A DNA stretch of 64,000 nt from Phytophthora quininea. Taxonomy: Eukaryota > Oomycota > Peronosporomycetes > Peronosporales > Peronosporaceae. Every line of letters begins with the position of its first letter. Position 1 is the first letter of the stretch. This document shows, piece by piece, positions 11,898 through 21,651 of the stretch. A program made the position numbers and the translations under genes. The stretch is taken from assembly GCA_011947345.1 (NCBI GenBank), contig JAAVTG010000586.1, positions 1 through 64,000 on the forward strand, written 5' to 3'. The notes below the pieces were generated by a model that ran no database searches, was not told the origin of the DNA, and was given only the letters and a program-made list of their open reading frames with translations.

Positions 11898-14800
11898 ATG
11901 GAATCAACGGCTAATGCTGTGTTGCCGCCACCTACAGGCGAGAGCGATGACGTGGCACCTGATCAACTCAAAATGCTCATCTCGAGCGAGGTGGAGCGAC
12001 AACTAAAGGAGCGCGGCTCGGTTTTGGAGGCCATGAAGGACCAGATGGCCAAGGTACTGGCCGAGTTCGAGGAGATGGCCGCCACCGTCAACTCCAAGCG
12101 CTCGTGGACTAACAGCGTCGGCAGGACCAAACCCTTTGCGTCGCCCAAGCGGTTGCCTTTGGACATCCATCCCCTTGTCACGCCATTGGACATTGTGCCC
12201 CCAGCGGCGGTCTCCTGCCTCGACTTCCAAAGTGAGTAAAAAGTCCTAGGATGTCCGCAAGAGCTGTCGGTGCTAACTTTGTTACTGCAGAATTAGTGGC
12301 GGCATCTTGAAGAATATCCAGCTCAAGCGAACGCGAGCGGGGAGCCCTGTCGCTGACCAACTTTGGCGGGGCCCGCAGTCCGGATGGGAAAATTGTCTTT
12401 GGTACGTGTTGAAATTCACGCATTTGTCCTGCGTTCTTACTGCTGTCCGGGAACTGGCAGATAAGATACTCCCTCGTGTGGCGAACATCGACAAGAAAGC
12501 CGACGGCTCGCAGGTGTTGCTGTCCCAACAAAGACAACAAATGTACGAGCGAGCGTTGGTCCGATACCCTCAGTGCAGAAGCAACGTGTTCGGTCCGAGT
12601 ATTTATGATTTCGAGAACTCCGATACGAACACTGCCCTTCTGCAGACTCCTCAAACATCACTGGAGCTGGATTTCGTGTACGGATTTCGTAGTGGCGCCA
12701 CGACGTCTCTTTCCAGCAATTATCCCGCAGCACCCAGCGCCAGTATCAACAACAGCGTCTTCTATCTATCGTCAGGAGAAATTCTTTGGTTCACGGCAAC
12801 GCTGGTGATTCTGTACCAAAAGAAACTAATTCGCAAAGGTATTTCCGAGAGCACACTAACGAAGTTACAAGCGTGTCCGTGCATCCAAACCAGCGCGTTG
12901 TTGCGTCTGGACAAGCGGGGCGGTCGGCATTTGTTCTCGTCTGGAATTCTAGTGATGAACCCCTGGGGAAGCGGTTTGCCTGTCTGAAGGGCCATCAAGT
13001 CGCAGTCCGGTCGATTAGCTTCTCGCACGATGGTAAACTGATTGCATCTTTAGGTGGAGATATGTACAACACAATCTGCATCCACGACTGGAAGACACAG
13101 GAGCAACTGGTAAGTACTCGGGGACACACATTCCGAGTCCACACAGTTGCGTTTAATCCGTTTCAAGCGTATGGTCGGCCAGAAACCACTCGCTCCAAGA
13201 AGCCGGGCCAAGCGTTGCATGACGATGATGTCTGCTACACTTTGGTGAGCTGTGGAGTTCGGCATATCCGCTTCTGGACACTGACCAAGGCCGACTATGT
13301 GCCTCCGCCGTCAAAAGAAAACGAAGATAGCGCATTTTCTCGTTCTACATTCGGTGGCCCTCCGAGGCTACGTCCACCGACCCCAACTGGAAAAGTGTGG
13401 AGACTCGAGGGCAATGTTCCCTCATTTCATGCTCGCTTTGAAGTGCAAGACTTCACAACGTTGGCATTTGTGAATGATTCGCCGCCTTTATGCCTGTACG
13501 ATGAGCACTCAAAGGAGCTGATTGCAACAAATACCGGCGATCATTCGTTCGGCCGGATTGTCGCCGGTACGGCGAAAGGAGACATTTGTCTGTTCCTCCA
13601 ACCACGTTTGGGACCCGATATTCAGGCCGTCCTCGAGAAAGATCGTCACAAGGAGCCCGCAAAGTGGTGGGAGATCCCGGACGAGTATACCGATGCCGAA
13701 ATCAGCGAGCTCGTACTGGAAAAGATCGCGTACGAGCCGACAGGTGCACTTCTTGACATTGTTCCTCACGATCAAGAGACCGGGAATCGTTTCAAACTGC
13801 CAAGACAAGCGCATGCAGAGTTGGAAGGTCTGTCAAAGAAAATCGCGATACGTCCAAACTCCAATGCGCTGCATTCCCATTTCGATGAAATTCAGTACAG
13901 AGGACCACTCGCGCATCAAGGAGCAGCGTACCAGGTCGCGTACTCCAGAAAGCTGAACGTGGTGATGTCGTGCGGAAACGACGGCAGATTGCTTTTATGG
14001 AAGTGTCAGATGACCAAACCAGTGCAAATTCCAGGGGTAACGTTAAAGGGGTCTTTACGCCGCTCACGGGGTCGTATGCCGAAGGATCACACGCACTTCT
14101 TCCAGTGAATGATCCCGACAAAGTTTTCCACTTGCCGATTCTGTTGCCGGGCGAATCAACTGCGAGTGGAGCTCCACTCCCAAGCCGACGAGTATTGTTT
14201 GGAGAGACGACGGCGAGTTCGTGCTTGTTGGTGCCAGCAATAGCTGCCTTTGGGAGCTCGATGTTTTGTCTGGAGACTGGCAACTATTGTTTGAGGCTCG
14301 AAGTGGTGCAACAGCAGCCTGCAGTGCGCACCCTTCACACGAGGAGGTAGCAACTCTTTCCCATGACGGATATCTTTGCGTCTGGAATCTCCGGCAGCAC
14401 GTTTGTACTCGCAGGTTATATCTTGGTTCGTACATCCCCGCTAGTGTCAAATCGTTTTGTATGGAGTTTCATCCTGGCGGGGATGAAATCGCGATTGGTC
14501 TGAGCTCAGGGGAGCTGCTGATTGTAGACTACCATGCTTTTAAGGTGCCACTACGCAAGAGTGTCAATACCAATTCGAACAGCACGGCAAATTTGCAGAT
14601 GGGGCTCTCAAGTTCCGCACCCCGAGCGATTGCTCAAGTAAAATACTGCCCGACAGGGAAATTCCTGGCGATCGGCGCCAAGGACACATTCGTTTACATT
14701 TACGACGTCATCGCCGGCTACAAAAAGCTCCATGTGTGCGAAGGTCACTCGAGTGCCGTAGTGGCGTTAACGTGGAACAGGGAAAGCGACGTCCTTCAAA

Positions 14801-15823
14801 GCAATGCAGCCGACGGAGAGATTTTGCACTGGTTTGTTTCCCCACAAAGGGTGAATCGAAGCAGATTACCGACGCTTTTCTCGTTCGTGATGCCGAGTGG
14901 ACGAAGTGGACTTGCGTGTTTGGGTGGCCAACTCCTGGCATTTGGTTGGAAGAATCGTCCAATCTGGTTGACATTGCTGCAGTTTGCGCCACCGGTCCGA
15001 AGACTGCAAGTGATCAAGAGGAGTTAGTAGCGAGCGGTACTTCTTCCGACGAAGCCTTGGTTGCTGTAGCGTGTCGGTCAAATGTTCATCTGCTTAAATA
15101 CCCAGCCAGGCGTGGCGCGAAGCGGAAGGTGTACAAGGCGCATTCGTCTCTCATTCCAGCGTTGTGCTTCTCTTTCGACGATAGATATTTGATCACCGTC
15201 GGTGGTGACGACGGAACGCTCATGCAGTGGAAGGTGACAGGAGCTGCCAAAAAGTCGACACCAAGAGGAAACCATTCCGACTTCACGACGCAGAAGACGA
15301 GGAGCAGTGTTCGAGCTCTGCAAGCCCCGTACCGCCACCACCACAAGATGCCAGGCAACCAAGCCAGCCCTCTCCTCGAAGCCGACAGTACCGAGAGCGA
15401 CCAGTCTGCCGAGATGACGGCGGTGACGACTACAACGGTTTGGGTAGTGAAAGAGCCGAAGATATTACCTCACAGCAGCACGGCAGTGGCGATGAAATCG
15501 ACGAAGCAGATCGACCCAATCACACCGTGGCTGAGCTTCCTGTGGACGCCCCAGAAGTGCCTACCCCCACCGCGACCTATCGCAGCCCCATGAACCTCGC
15601 AGATCACGAGCCATTGTCAGTACCAATTCAAGTCCAAGCAACGCACGACTACTCGGCGGGGAGAGCAGACGAGCTGAGTCTGCAGCGTGGTGAAATCCTC
15701 CGCGTGCTGTCGAAAGCTGGTGGGGAATGGTGGCTTGGTGAGACCTGCGACGGCACTAAGGGCTACTTCCCGTTCAACTTCGTCGTAGAGGTCGACCTCA
15801 ACGCCGTAGCAGACCAGGAGTGA
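11898..15823 (+). CDS. EML-like HELP/WD40 protein with C-terminal SH3 domain
   Basis: The gene resembles echinoderm microtubule-associated protein-like (EML) proteins, which bind microtubules through a HELP motif and twin beta-propellers. Exons are 11898-12231, 12291-12401 and 12461-15823. The N-terminus has a short helical, coiled-coil-prone segment (SEVERQLKERGSVLEAMKDQ), as in EML trimerisation regions. The HELP core SLELDFVYGFR and FYLSSGEILWF lie near 12660-12790, followed by many WD repeats. After the last blade comes a disordered Pro/Ser/Asp stretch, then an SH3 domain (QATHDYSAGRADELSLQRGE, then GEWWLGE and GYFPFNFV). Five single-base breaks occur, all in homopolymers: 12818-12821, 14034-14037, 14149-14151, 14840-14843 and 15249-15253. 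One more oddity is an in-frame TGA at 12308-12310 in exon 2. A weak downstream acceptor (after GGGGAG) would avoid it. The frame breaks are most easily read as sequence errors. Animal EMLs lack SH3. Confidence 0.8.
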
Positions 15824-15849
15824 AAAGCAGTCCTCACTATACTAACCTA

Positions 15850-16949
15850 ACGTTCTCGGTGTCAATTAGTATGGACGCGCTGGCTGCGAGCGCCGCGACG
15901 TTCCGCGACCTGCCGCTGCACGAGGATGCCGGCTTATGAGTCCTATCAACTCTTGGGCCTATAACGCCATGCCTCCACCAGCTAGCTTCACTAGCTGACT
16001 TCGGCCGGGCAGGTCTCCGCGACGAAGGCACGCCGCAAAAGCACTAAGCTGCCTACGCTAGCGCCTGGATGTTCTTGTGCAGAATACTCTTCGCAGCTTG
16101 GACGTCGCGGTTCATGCTCTGGTGGCAGAACGAGCAGTTGTAGACACGACTTTCACCAAGGTTGCTTTTCACGGTGCCGCACCATGAGCACGTTTTTGAC
16201 GTGTACTCTTCGCCCACGATTATGACGCTGCCACCAGTACGCTGCATCTTGTCTCCTTGAACTGGTAATGAGCTTGCGTTGGGCTGCTGATCTTGCATGT
16301 GCTGCATCATTTTCCACTTCCAGCATGTTCTTGCCCACTTGGTCCTAAGCTGCGACACTGTCATGTTGGCGAGTCTGTCGTCCCTTGACAGAGCGACGAG
16401 CTTGTTGTACGGCCCAGTTGGCTGGGAAACTTTGCTCGAGCTTGAGCTTCTCGGCTTGTCGGATACAGATGGGCTTTCAAAACGAAGTTGATGGGATTGG
16501 TTTTTGGCTCATCGAGTACACTAAGCTCGCGCAGCTTCGCCAGAGCAGCACGAGACGCACGAGGAGCCGGCATCCAGGGCTGTTGGCGATCCAGGTCCAC
16601 GAAGTTTGTTACGTTGAACCACGAGTCCAACAACGGCCGTGCAAGGCGCTGTGACTGTGGGAGCGCAGTGCTCTGAGGACAGGTGGCCTGGCACGTGGCT
16701 CGACGACGGTCGCGGAGATGCTGGGGCCGATGTTCGTGGCCAAAGTTGCTCACTCTGGCATCCACAGTGCTCTGGCAATGGGAAGGCGGAACCACCGGCT
16801 TGAGTGCATGAGCCGCAGTCGACGGCGCCCGGGCGTCTCGTCGTCCTCGTCATCGTCATCGCTCTCATCGCGGCTTTCCGGCACGACTTCATCTTGCGCT
16901 TCTCCGGCCGCTTGCCAGCAGCTCTCGGCCTTGTCGTGGTCCGAGCCAT
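15850..16949 (-). mobile_element. Fanzor/TnpB-like relic 1, internally deleted
   Basis: Fanzors are eukaryotic relatives of TnpB, RNA-guided nucleases carried by transposons. The minus strand reads from ATG 16949 through a basic N-terminal tail and ARPLLDSWFNVTNF to PINFVLKAHLYPT, the N-terminal strand of the fold. A frame change then leads to NKLVALSRDDRLANMTVSQL. The C-terminus has the alternative (rearranged) glutamate site and zinc ribbon: GEEYTSKTCSWCG, then YNCSFCHQSMNRDVQAAKSI, with four ribbon cysteines and the RuvC-III aspartate. The whole RuvC-I region between these parts is missing, so the protein cannot be active. It is homologous to the two copies at 42.3 and 49.4 kb: compare LLDSWFNVTNF with LLTSWFGVENF. 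It sits directly beside a truncated helicase gene. Confidence 0.8.
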
Positions 16950-16999
16950 GGGTGGCAAGAAGAAGAAGGAAGCTTCTGGCTGTCGTTGCTAGCGGATGA

Positions 17000-17460
17000 G
17001 TGCTGCGGTCTACTTCCAGATCGTATGTGTACGAGGACCGAATGATGGCACAACCGAGTTCATTTCTTGAGATGAAGGAGCAGTCAACGACACCAGAGCT
17101 TTGGCTGCGCCATGTACGGCAATTTTACAGCGTGGTGGCGAGTCCTTCTGCTGCAACTTTGCTGTCTGGCGATCCACCACACATGAAAGCCAAGGTCGTG
17201 AAGTTGGCAGCGCTGCTCTCGGAATTTGTGTTCCGAGCAGTAGCGCTGGCAGCGGCTCTTATCGCGCAAGGTTGGACAGCTCCATGCAGCAAACCCAAGC
17301 CACGCGGCTAAAGGTGATGGAGAATTTTCGTTCAGCCCATTCACGCGTGCTAGTGTCCACCGACCTCACTGCACGTGGCATCGACATTGTAAACTTGGAT
17401 TTGCCTTGTGACCTACCTGCATCGTGTTGGAAGAGCAGGCCGCTTTGGCGGAAAGATATC
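17000..17460 (+). pseudogene. DEAD-box RNA helicase fragment (C-terminal RecA lobe)
   Basis: Recognisable pieces in order are LRHVRQFYSVVA, MKAKVVKLAALLSEFVF, ALAAALIAQGW, then RLKVMENFRSAHSRVLVST followed by DLTARGIDIVNL (motifs IVa and V). TYLHRVGRAGRFGGK (motif VI) follows in another frame. This order is that of a DDX20-like second RecA domain. The Q motif, Walker A and DEAD box are absent, and short stretches between the blocks are deleted. A frame change separates motifs V and VI. It begins about 50 bp beyond the Fanzor relic, so insertion or excision of that element probably removed the 5' half. It cannot encode a working helicase. Confidence 0.7.
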
Positions 17461-18214
17461 CTTTTCCGCTGACGTTTGTTGCTCTCTGAATGTTGGGGTA
17501 GCTGTTAGTGTTATTGTCACTAACGCTCATGTGAAATGGTTTGGCTTTGGTGTTTGCTCTTTTTTCGGGCTCATGAGGCTGACGAGCTTCTTGCAACTGA
17601 TTTGCTTGGCAGCGCCTCGGCGATAGACTCGTGGCGGTCGTTGACGCAACGCGGACGAGGTCGGCGGTGTCATCGCTGGCTGCTACTTCCTGCTTTCGCT
17701 CGCGTCCTTCGCTTGGGTCTCGGCGAGTCATCCTTTATCGCCGTGCCGGCCATTTTTGGCGCGACGACTGTCGGATAGGAGATGAGGAATGGCTGTACGG
17801 TTTCCATCTCTGCCAGCGAAGGTGAGCATACCAGCGCTGTAGCAAGCGCTCCGTGGTTGATTGTCTGTAGCTGAATCACCAACAAGTTCTCTGTCAAGAA
17901 GGCGATGTTGATCCGAGCCATTTTAATCGCCAACGAGTTGCTTGGGAGGACAAAGGGAATGATGAAGTGTCTGCATACCAAGCACGCGGCGCCATACCCT
18001 GCTGGATGGCCACGCATCGGAGAGCAAACACCATGATGAAAGCTCTCGTGGCAGTGTCCTGTTCATCTCGTGGACGAACTGCGGCAAGAATCGCTCCCCG
18101 TCTCTATAGCTCCCTGTTCCGCCTTATTCGCTCGATCATATAATAACGACTGACTCGCCGCTTCTTCCAGCCGCCTTCTCTCTGCCGACCACTGCCGATC
18201 TTCTCCTGTCAGAC
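17461..18214. other. Spacer with an unrecognised minus-strand ORF
   Basis: After the helicase fragment no known family can be seen. One ORF on the minus strand (17670-18017, 115 residues) is fairly well composed and includes NIAFLTENLLVIQLQTINHG, but I do not recognise it. Its start lacks support, so it may be chance. The last part should contain the promoter and 5' UTR of the Rab-like gene. Confidence 0.3.
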
Positions 18215-18306
18215 ATGACCACCGACGGCAAGCGCGAGGTGGCGCCGTCCTCGCCCGGCCCCTCGGCCTCGGCGGACTCAACCAGACGCAGCCGCTGCAG
18301 CAGTAC

Positions 18307-19179
18307 ATGTCGGCCAAGGAGGTAGCGCAGCACCAGGTCTTCCGCCAGCAGGACCTGCGGCGCTCCATCAGCTCCACGCAGTTCAGCGGCGGCCGCGAAA
18401 GCTCGCCACGGCCTGGGCCCGCGGCCAAGACCTCGGCCGCCTCCTCCGCCTCGGCCTCCAACAGCCCGCGCGGCTCGCCCATGGCCGAGTCCATCCTCAA
18501 GGTGGTGCTCATCGGCGACTCGGGCGTGGGCAAGTCCAACCTCGTCATGAGGTTCACCAAGAACAAGTACATGCCCCACAGTGTGCAGACCGTGGGCTTC
18601 GAGTTCGCCGCCAAGACCATCCGCGTCGGGGACCGCCGACTCAAGGCGCAGATCTGGGACACCGCCGGCCAGGAGCGGTTCCAGTCCTTGACCGCTGCGT
18701 ACTACCGCAACGCCGTCGGCGCCATGATTGTGTACGACATTACGAACCGCAGCTCGTTCGAGCACGTCACCGGCTGGCTGGCTCAAGTCCACGAGCACTC
18801 GCACCAGAGCCTAGTGCTGATCCTGGTGGGGAACAAGTGCGATCTAGCGCATCTGCCAGAGAGCCGAGAGGTCTCAACGTTGGAGGCCGCGAGGTTTGCG
18901 GCGAAGCACAACATGGAGTTCCTGGAAACGTCTGCGCTGGACTCGACCAACGTCGTCGACGCCTTCAAGAAGCTGATTGTCCCCGTCGGGCGTTTGCTGT
19001 CGCCCTCGGAGCCCAAGAAAATTGCAAAGCTGCCTACCGGCTGGAGACGTGTGCTGTCAAGGACCAGGCCGGGCGAATACTCGTACGAGAACCAATATAC
19101 CAAAGAGCGCATCTCGTTCGCGCCCAAGGAACCTGCCAAGCCGTCGCAACAGAGCTTCGTGCAGCTGCTGAGACCATGA
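18307..19179 (+). CDS. Rab-like small GTPase with N-terminal extension and no prenyl motif
   Basis: A Ras-superfamily G domain spans residues of about 58-225. It has the P-loop GDSGVGKSN, switch I QTVGFEFAAKTI, switch II WDTAGQERFQSL, NKCD and ETSAL. Overall it is Rab-like. The N-terminal extension of about 55 residues is Ser/Ala-rich. The C-terminus ends FVQLLRP with no cysteine, so the usual double geranylgeranylation that holds Rabs on membranes is not possible from this frame. ATG 18307 is taken as the start. An earlier ATG (18215, MTTDGKREVAPSSPG) runs in another frame, and one missing base near the CCCC at 18240 would join the two (LNQTQPLQQY precedes M18307 in frame). A downstream exon carrying cysteines cannot be excluded. 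No intron was seen. Confidence 0.85.
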   Translation: MSAKEVAQHQVFRQQDLRRSISSTQFSGGRESSPRPGPAAKTSAASSASASNSPRGSPMAESILKVVLIGDSGVGKSNLVMRFTKNKYMPHSVQTVGFEFAAKTIRVGDRRLKAQIWDTAGQERFQSLTAAYYRNAVGAMIVYDITNRSSFEHVTGWLAQVHEHSHQSLVLILVGNKCDLAHLPESREVSTLEAARFAAKHNMEFLETSALDSTNVVDAFKKLIVPVGRLLSPSEPKKIAKLPTGWRRVLSRTRPGEYSYENQYTKERISFAPKEPAKPSQQSFVQLLRP

Positions 19180-19704
19180 AGGGCGGCTCTCCGAGTGTGG
19201 TCACCGTCACGCGCGAGAGCCTGCAGCGACAACACCAAAAGGCGTTTCTCGCTCAAAACCAGACCCCTCCGTGTGGAGCCTGCCTCAGCCACTGCACAAT
19301 ATGCTAGTCTCGAAGCAGGGTGTGTGCGGGCTGGCTCGTGGTCATCAGGCCTTGGCCCAGCCCACCTTTTCAATTGCCATCCAGCCACACAAGTCTGCGT
19401 GCCGACCATGACAAATACCAACTAAACCAACGAAATCGTGGGCAGCCACAAAATTGCAGATGAAAAGAGTACCGGGTCGAATTAGAAGCAGACCCTCTCG
19501 TTGGACGTACATGTTCACTATAAGGTCGCTGCGATGTGTTCGCAGTGGTCATTGAGAGCGTTCATTTAGTTTGTGAGCTTCTTCTTGAAGAAGATAAGTT
19601 ATTGCCCGCAACAGACAGCTAAAATGCTCGTTCATTCTGGTGTGTGTCTCTAAATTCTTTCCAAATGAACTAGCACACCGCGACAGCAGTATCCGCCCAG
19701 TTGT
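19180..19704. other. Spacer between convergent Rab-like and threonine synthase genes
   Basis: Both genes end into this stretch, so it should hold their 3' UTRs. No ORF with a family match, repeat or RNA gene was found. Confidence 0.5.
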
Positions 19705-21303
19705 CTACTTGGTGCGTCGCACCAAGAAAAACGCCACAGTCGCGATGGCAGCAGCAACCGCAGCAGTGGCGAGTTTGCATTCCGTCGGAGCTGCAGACCA
19801 CGCTTTCAGGCACTCGCAGGACGTCCTCTGTTGCTTCTTCGCAATCGTCTTGCGGATGTGCTCGGCCACAGTAGCGCTCGAGTTGTTGGCAATGGACAAC
19901 CGCGTCGGCAGCGACTCCAGAGCCTTCAGAATCGGGTGCTGCTGGATCTCCGCCTCAGCGACGCCAAGGGCCTTGGACACAACGGGCAGGAACTTGCCGT
20001 AGTGAGCAGTACCAACCACCACCACCGCCGAGTTGGGCTTGTCCGCCAAGGCGTCCTGGCCGTAGTGCATGGCCGCCGCAGCACCAATGGCACTGTGGGG
20101 GTCAAACAGATAGCGGTGCACCTTTTTGTACTCGGCAATCGCCGCGCGCACCTCGTCCTGAAGAACCGCGTAGGATCCCATCTCCTCCTGAGCCTTTGCC
20201 AGCTTCTCACCCGTGATGGTCAGCTCCCCAGTCTTTTCGAAACCGTGCATCCAACCACGCAGCACGTCGTGGTCCTCGCCGCTCAGCGCAAACAGGTAGC
20301 GCTCAAAGTTGCTTGACACACAAATGTCCATGGACGGCGAGATGGTGTGGTTAATGTCGCGGCGGTGGTACTTGCCCGTGGAGAAGAAGCGGTGCAGAAT
20401 GTCGTTCTCGTTGGTGGCGACCACGAGCTTGCCAATGGGCACACCCAGTTTCTTGGCGTAGAAGCCCGCCAGGATGTCGCCAAAGTTGCCCGTGGGGACG
20501 GAAAAAGCGATTTCACCAGACACCCCCTGCTCGCGAGCGCGGAAGTAGGCCCAGACGTAGTACACGATTTGCGCCAGGATGCGCGCAAAGTTGATGGAGT
20601 TGACAGCGCCTAGGTGGTACTTGGCCTTGAAGTCGGCGTCGGCGAACAGGTCCTTGACGATGGCTTGGCAGTCGTCGAACGTGCCCTTGACAGCCACGTT
20701 GTGGATGTTCTCGTCCAGCACCGTGGTCATTTGGCGCTGTTGGATGGCGCTCACACGGCCCTCGGGGAACAGGATGAACACCTCGACGTTCTCCTTGCCG
20801 CGAAGGCCGTAGATGGCCGAGCTGCCGGTGTCGCCGGACGTGGCGCCCACCACCGTGATCTGGTGCTTAGGGATGCCCGGGGCCAGCGAGTTGTTCTTGC
20901 GCTGCAGAAAGAACTCGAAAAGGTTGCCCAGGAACTGCAGCGCGATGTCCTTGAAGGCGAACGTGGGGCCGTGGAAGAGCTCGAGCACCAGCATTTGGTC
21001 CGTGACCTTGGCGACGGGCGCCACCTCCTCGGCGCGGAACGTGGTCGAGTTGTAGCTCTTGGCCACGAGGTTGCGTAGCTGCGCGCGAGAGATCTCGCTG
21101 TCGTCGATGAAAAGCCCCATGACCTCCACGGCCAGCTCCTGGTACGACAGCGTCGCCCATTTCTCGAGGGCGTCTGCAGGCAGTGTCGGGAACTCGTTCT
21201 CCTCGGGCACCAGCAAGCCGCGGTCGGACGCCAGTCCAGTCAGCACAGCCTGTTCGAACGAGAGGCCGCGGACGCCGCCACGAGTACTGCGGTAGTGCAC
21301 CAT
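19705..21303 (-). CDS. Threonine synthase with a C-terminal hydrophobic anchor
   Basis: Threonine synthase is a PLP enzyme converting O-phosphohomoserine to threonine and phosphate. The single exon starts at ATG 21303 (MVHYRSTRGG, the usual start of the fungal/bacterial-type enzyme) and encodes 532 residues. The PLP lysine is in TFAFKDIALQFLG. The substrate/PLP-binding region GATSGDTGSSA and VPTGNFGDILAGF are well conserved. After the catalytic domain the chain continues with a Cys-rich bridge and a hydrophobic segment, TAAVAAAIATVAFFL, closed by VRRTK. This looks like a tail anchor or a membrane-hugging helix, which is not usual for this soluble enzyme. The frame is open 129 bases upstream of the ATG but has no other ATG. 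The gene is intact. Confidence 0.93.
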   Translation of the reverse strand: MVHYRSTRGGVRGLSFEQAVLTGLASDRGLLVPEENEFPTLPADALEKWATLSYQELAVEVMGLFIDDSEISRAQLRNLVAKSYNSTTFRAEEVAPVAKVTDQMLVLELFHGPTFAFKDIALQFLGNLFEFFLQRKNNSLAPGIPKHQITVVGATSGDTGSSAIYGLRGKENVEVFILFPEGRVSAIQQRQMTTVLDENIHNVAVKGTFDDCQAIVKDLFADADFKAKYHLGAVNSINFARILAQIVYYVWAYFRAREQGVSGEIAFSVPTGNFGDILAGFYAKKLGVPIGKLVVATNENDILHRFFSTGKYHRRDINHTISPSMDICVSSNFERYLFALSGEDHDVLRGWMHGFEKTGELTITGEKLAKAQEEMGSYAVLQDEVRAAIAEYKKVHRYLFDPHSAIGAAAAMHYGQDALADKPNSAVVVVGTAHYGKFLPVVSKALGVAEAEIQQHPILKALESLPTRLSIANNSSATVAEHIRKTIAKKQQRTSCECLKAWSAAPTECKLATAAVAAAIATVAFFLVRRTK

Positions 21304-21651
21304 TGAAGGACGGTGAAAGAGAGAGAGTAACTCCGCAGACGGCCGCGAAGTTTTGCTGCGCGGCGTGGACGAAAACTTCTTGTGGCTAGCCGTTTGTGCA
21401 ATAGCGTTAAATACGGGACGTCTCGTGGCCAATCAGTGCATTGAAAACTGATTATTGGCCAATGAAAAATTAGTGGATTTATCCCGTATATAACATAGAG
21501 GCATTAAAAAAGCAAAGGCGGGGAAATATATTTCGCACGAAAACGCTATTCCCCCAAGGTAGCTCCGTAGACTTTTCTTGTGCTGCGCTGTTTTCCGTCG
21601 TCCCATCCTCCGATACTCTACTCGTGCTCGACCGGTTTTTCGTGGCGCGAC
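21304..21651. other. Intergenic region between two minus-strand genes
   Basis: It lies between the end of the importin alpha gene and the start of threonine synthase, so it holds the promoter of the latter. A direct/inverted word pair (CCAATCAGTG, TTGGCCAATGAAA) near 21430-21470 contains CCAAT-like boxes. Nothing else is supported. Confidence 0.4.

Noticed and set aside
12308..12310. Selenocysteine at the in-frame TGA of the EML-like gene
   Set aside because: No SECIS-like context or selenoprotein family; the position is in a variable linker.
17670..18017. 115-codon minus-strand ORF as a gene
   Set aside because: Composition is plausible but no family, start context or transcript support; kept only as a remark in the spacer entry.
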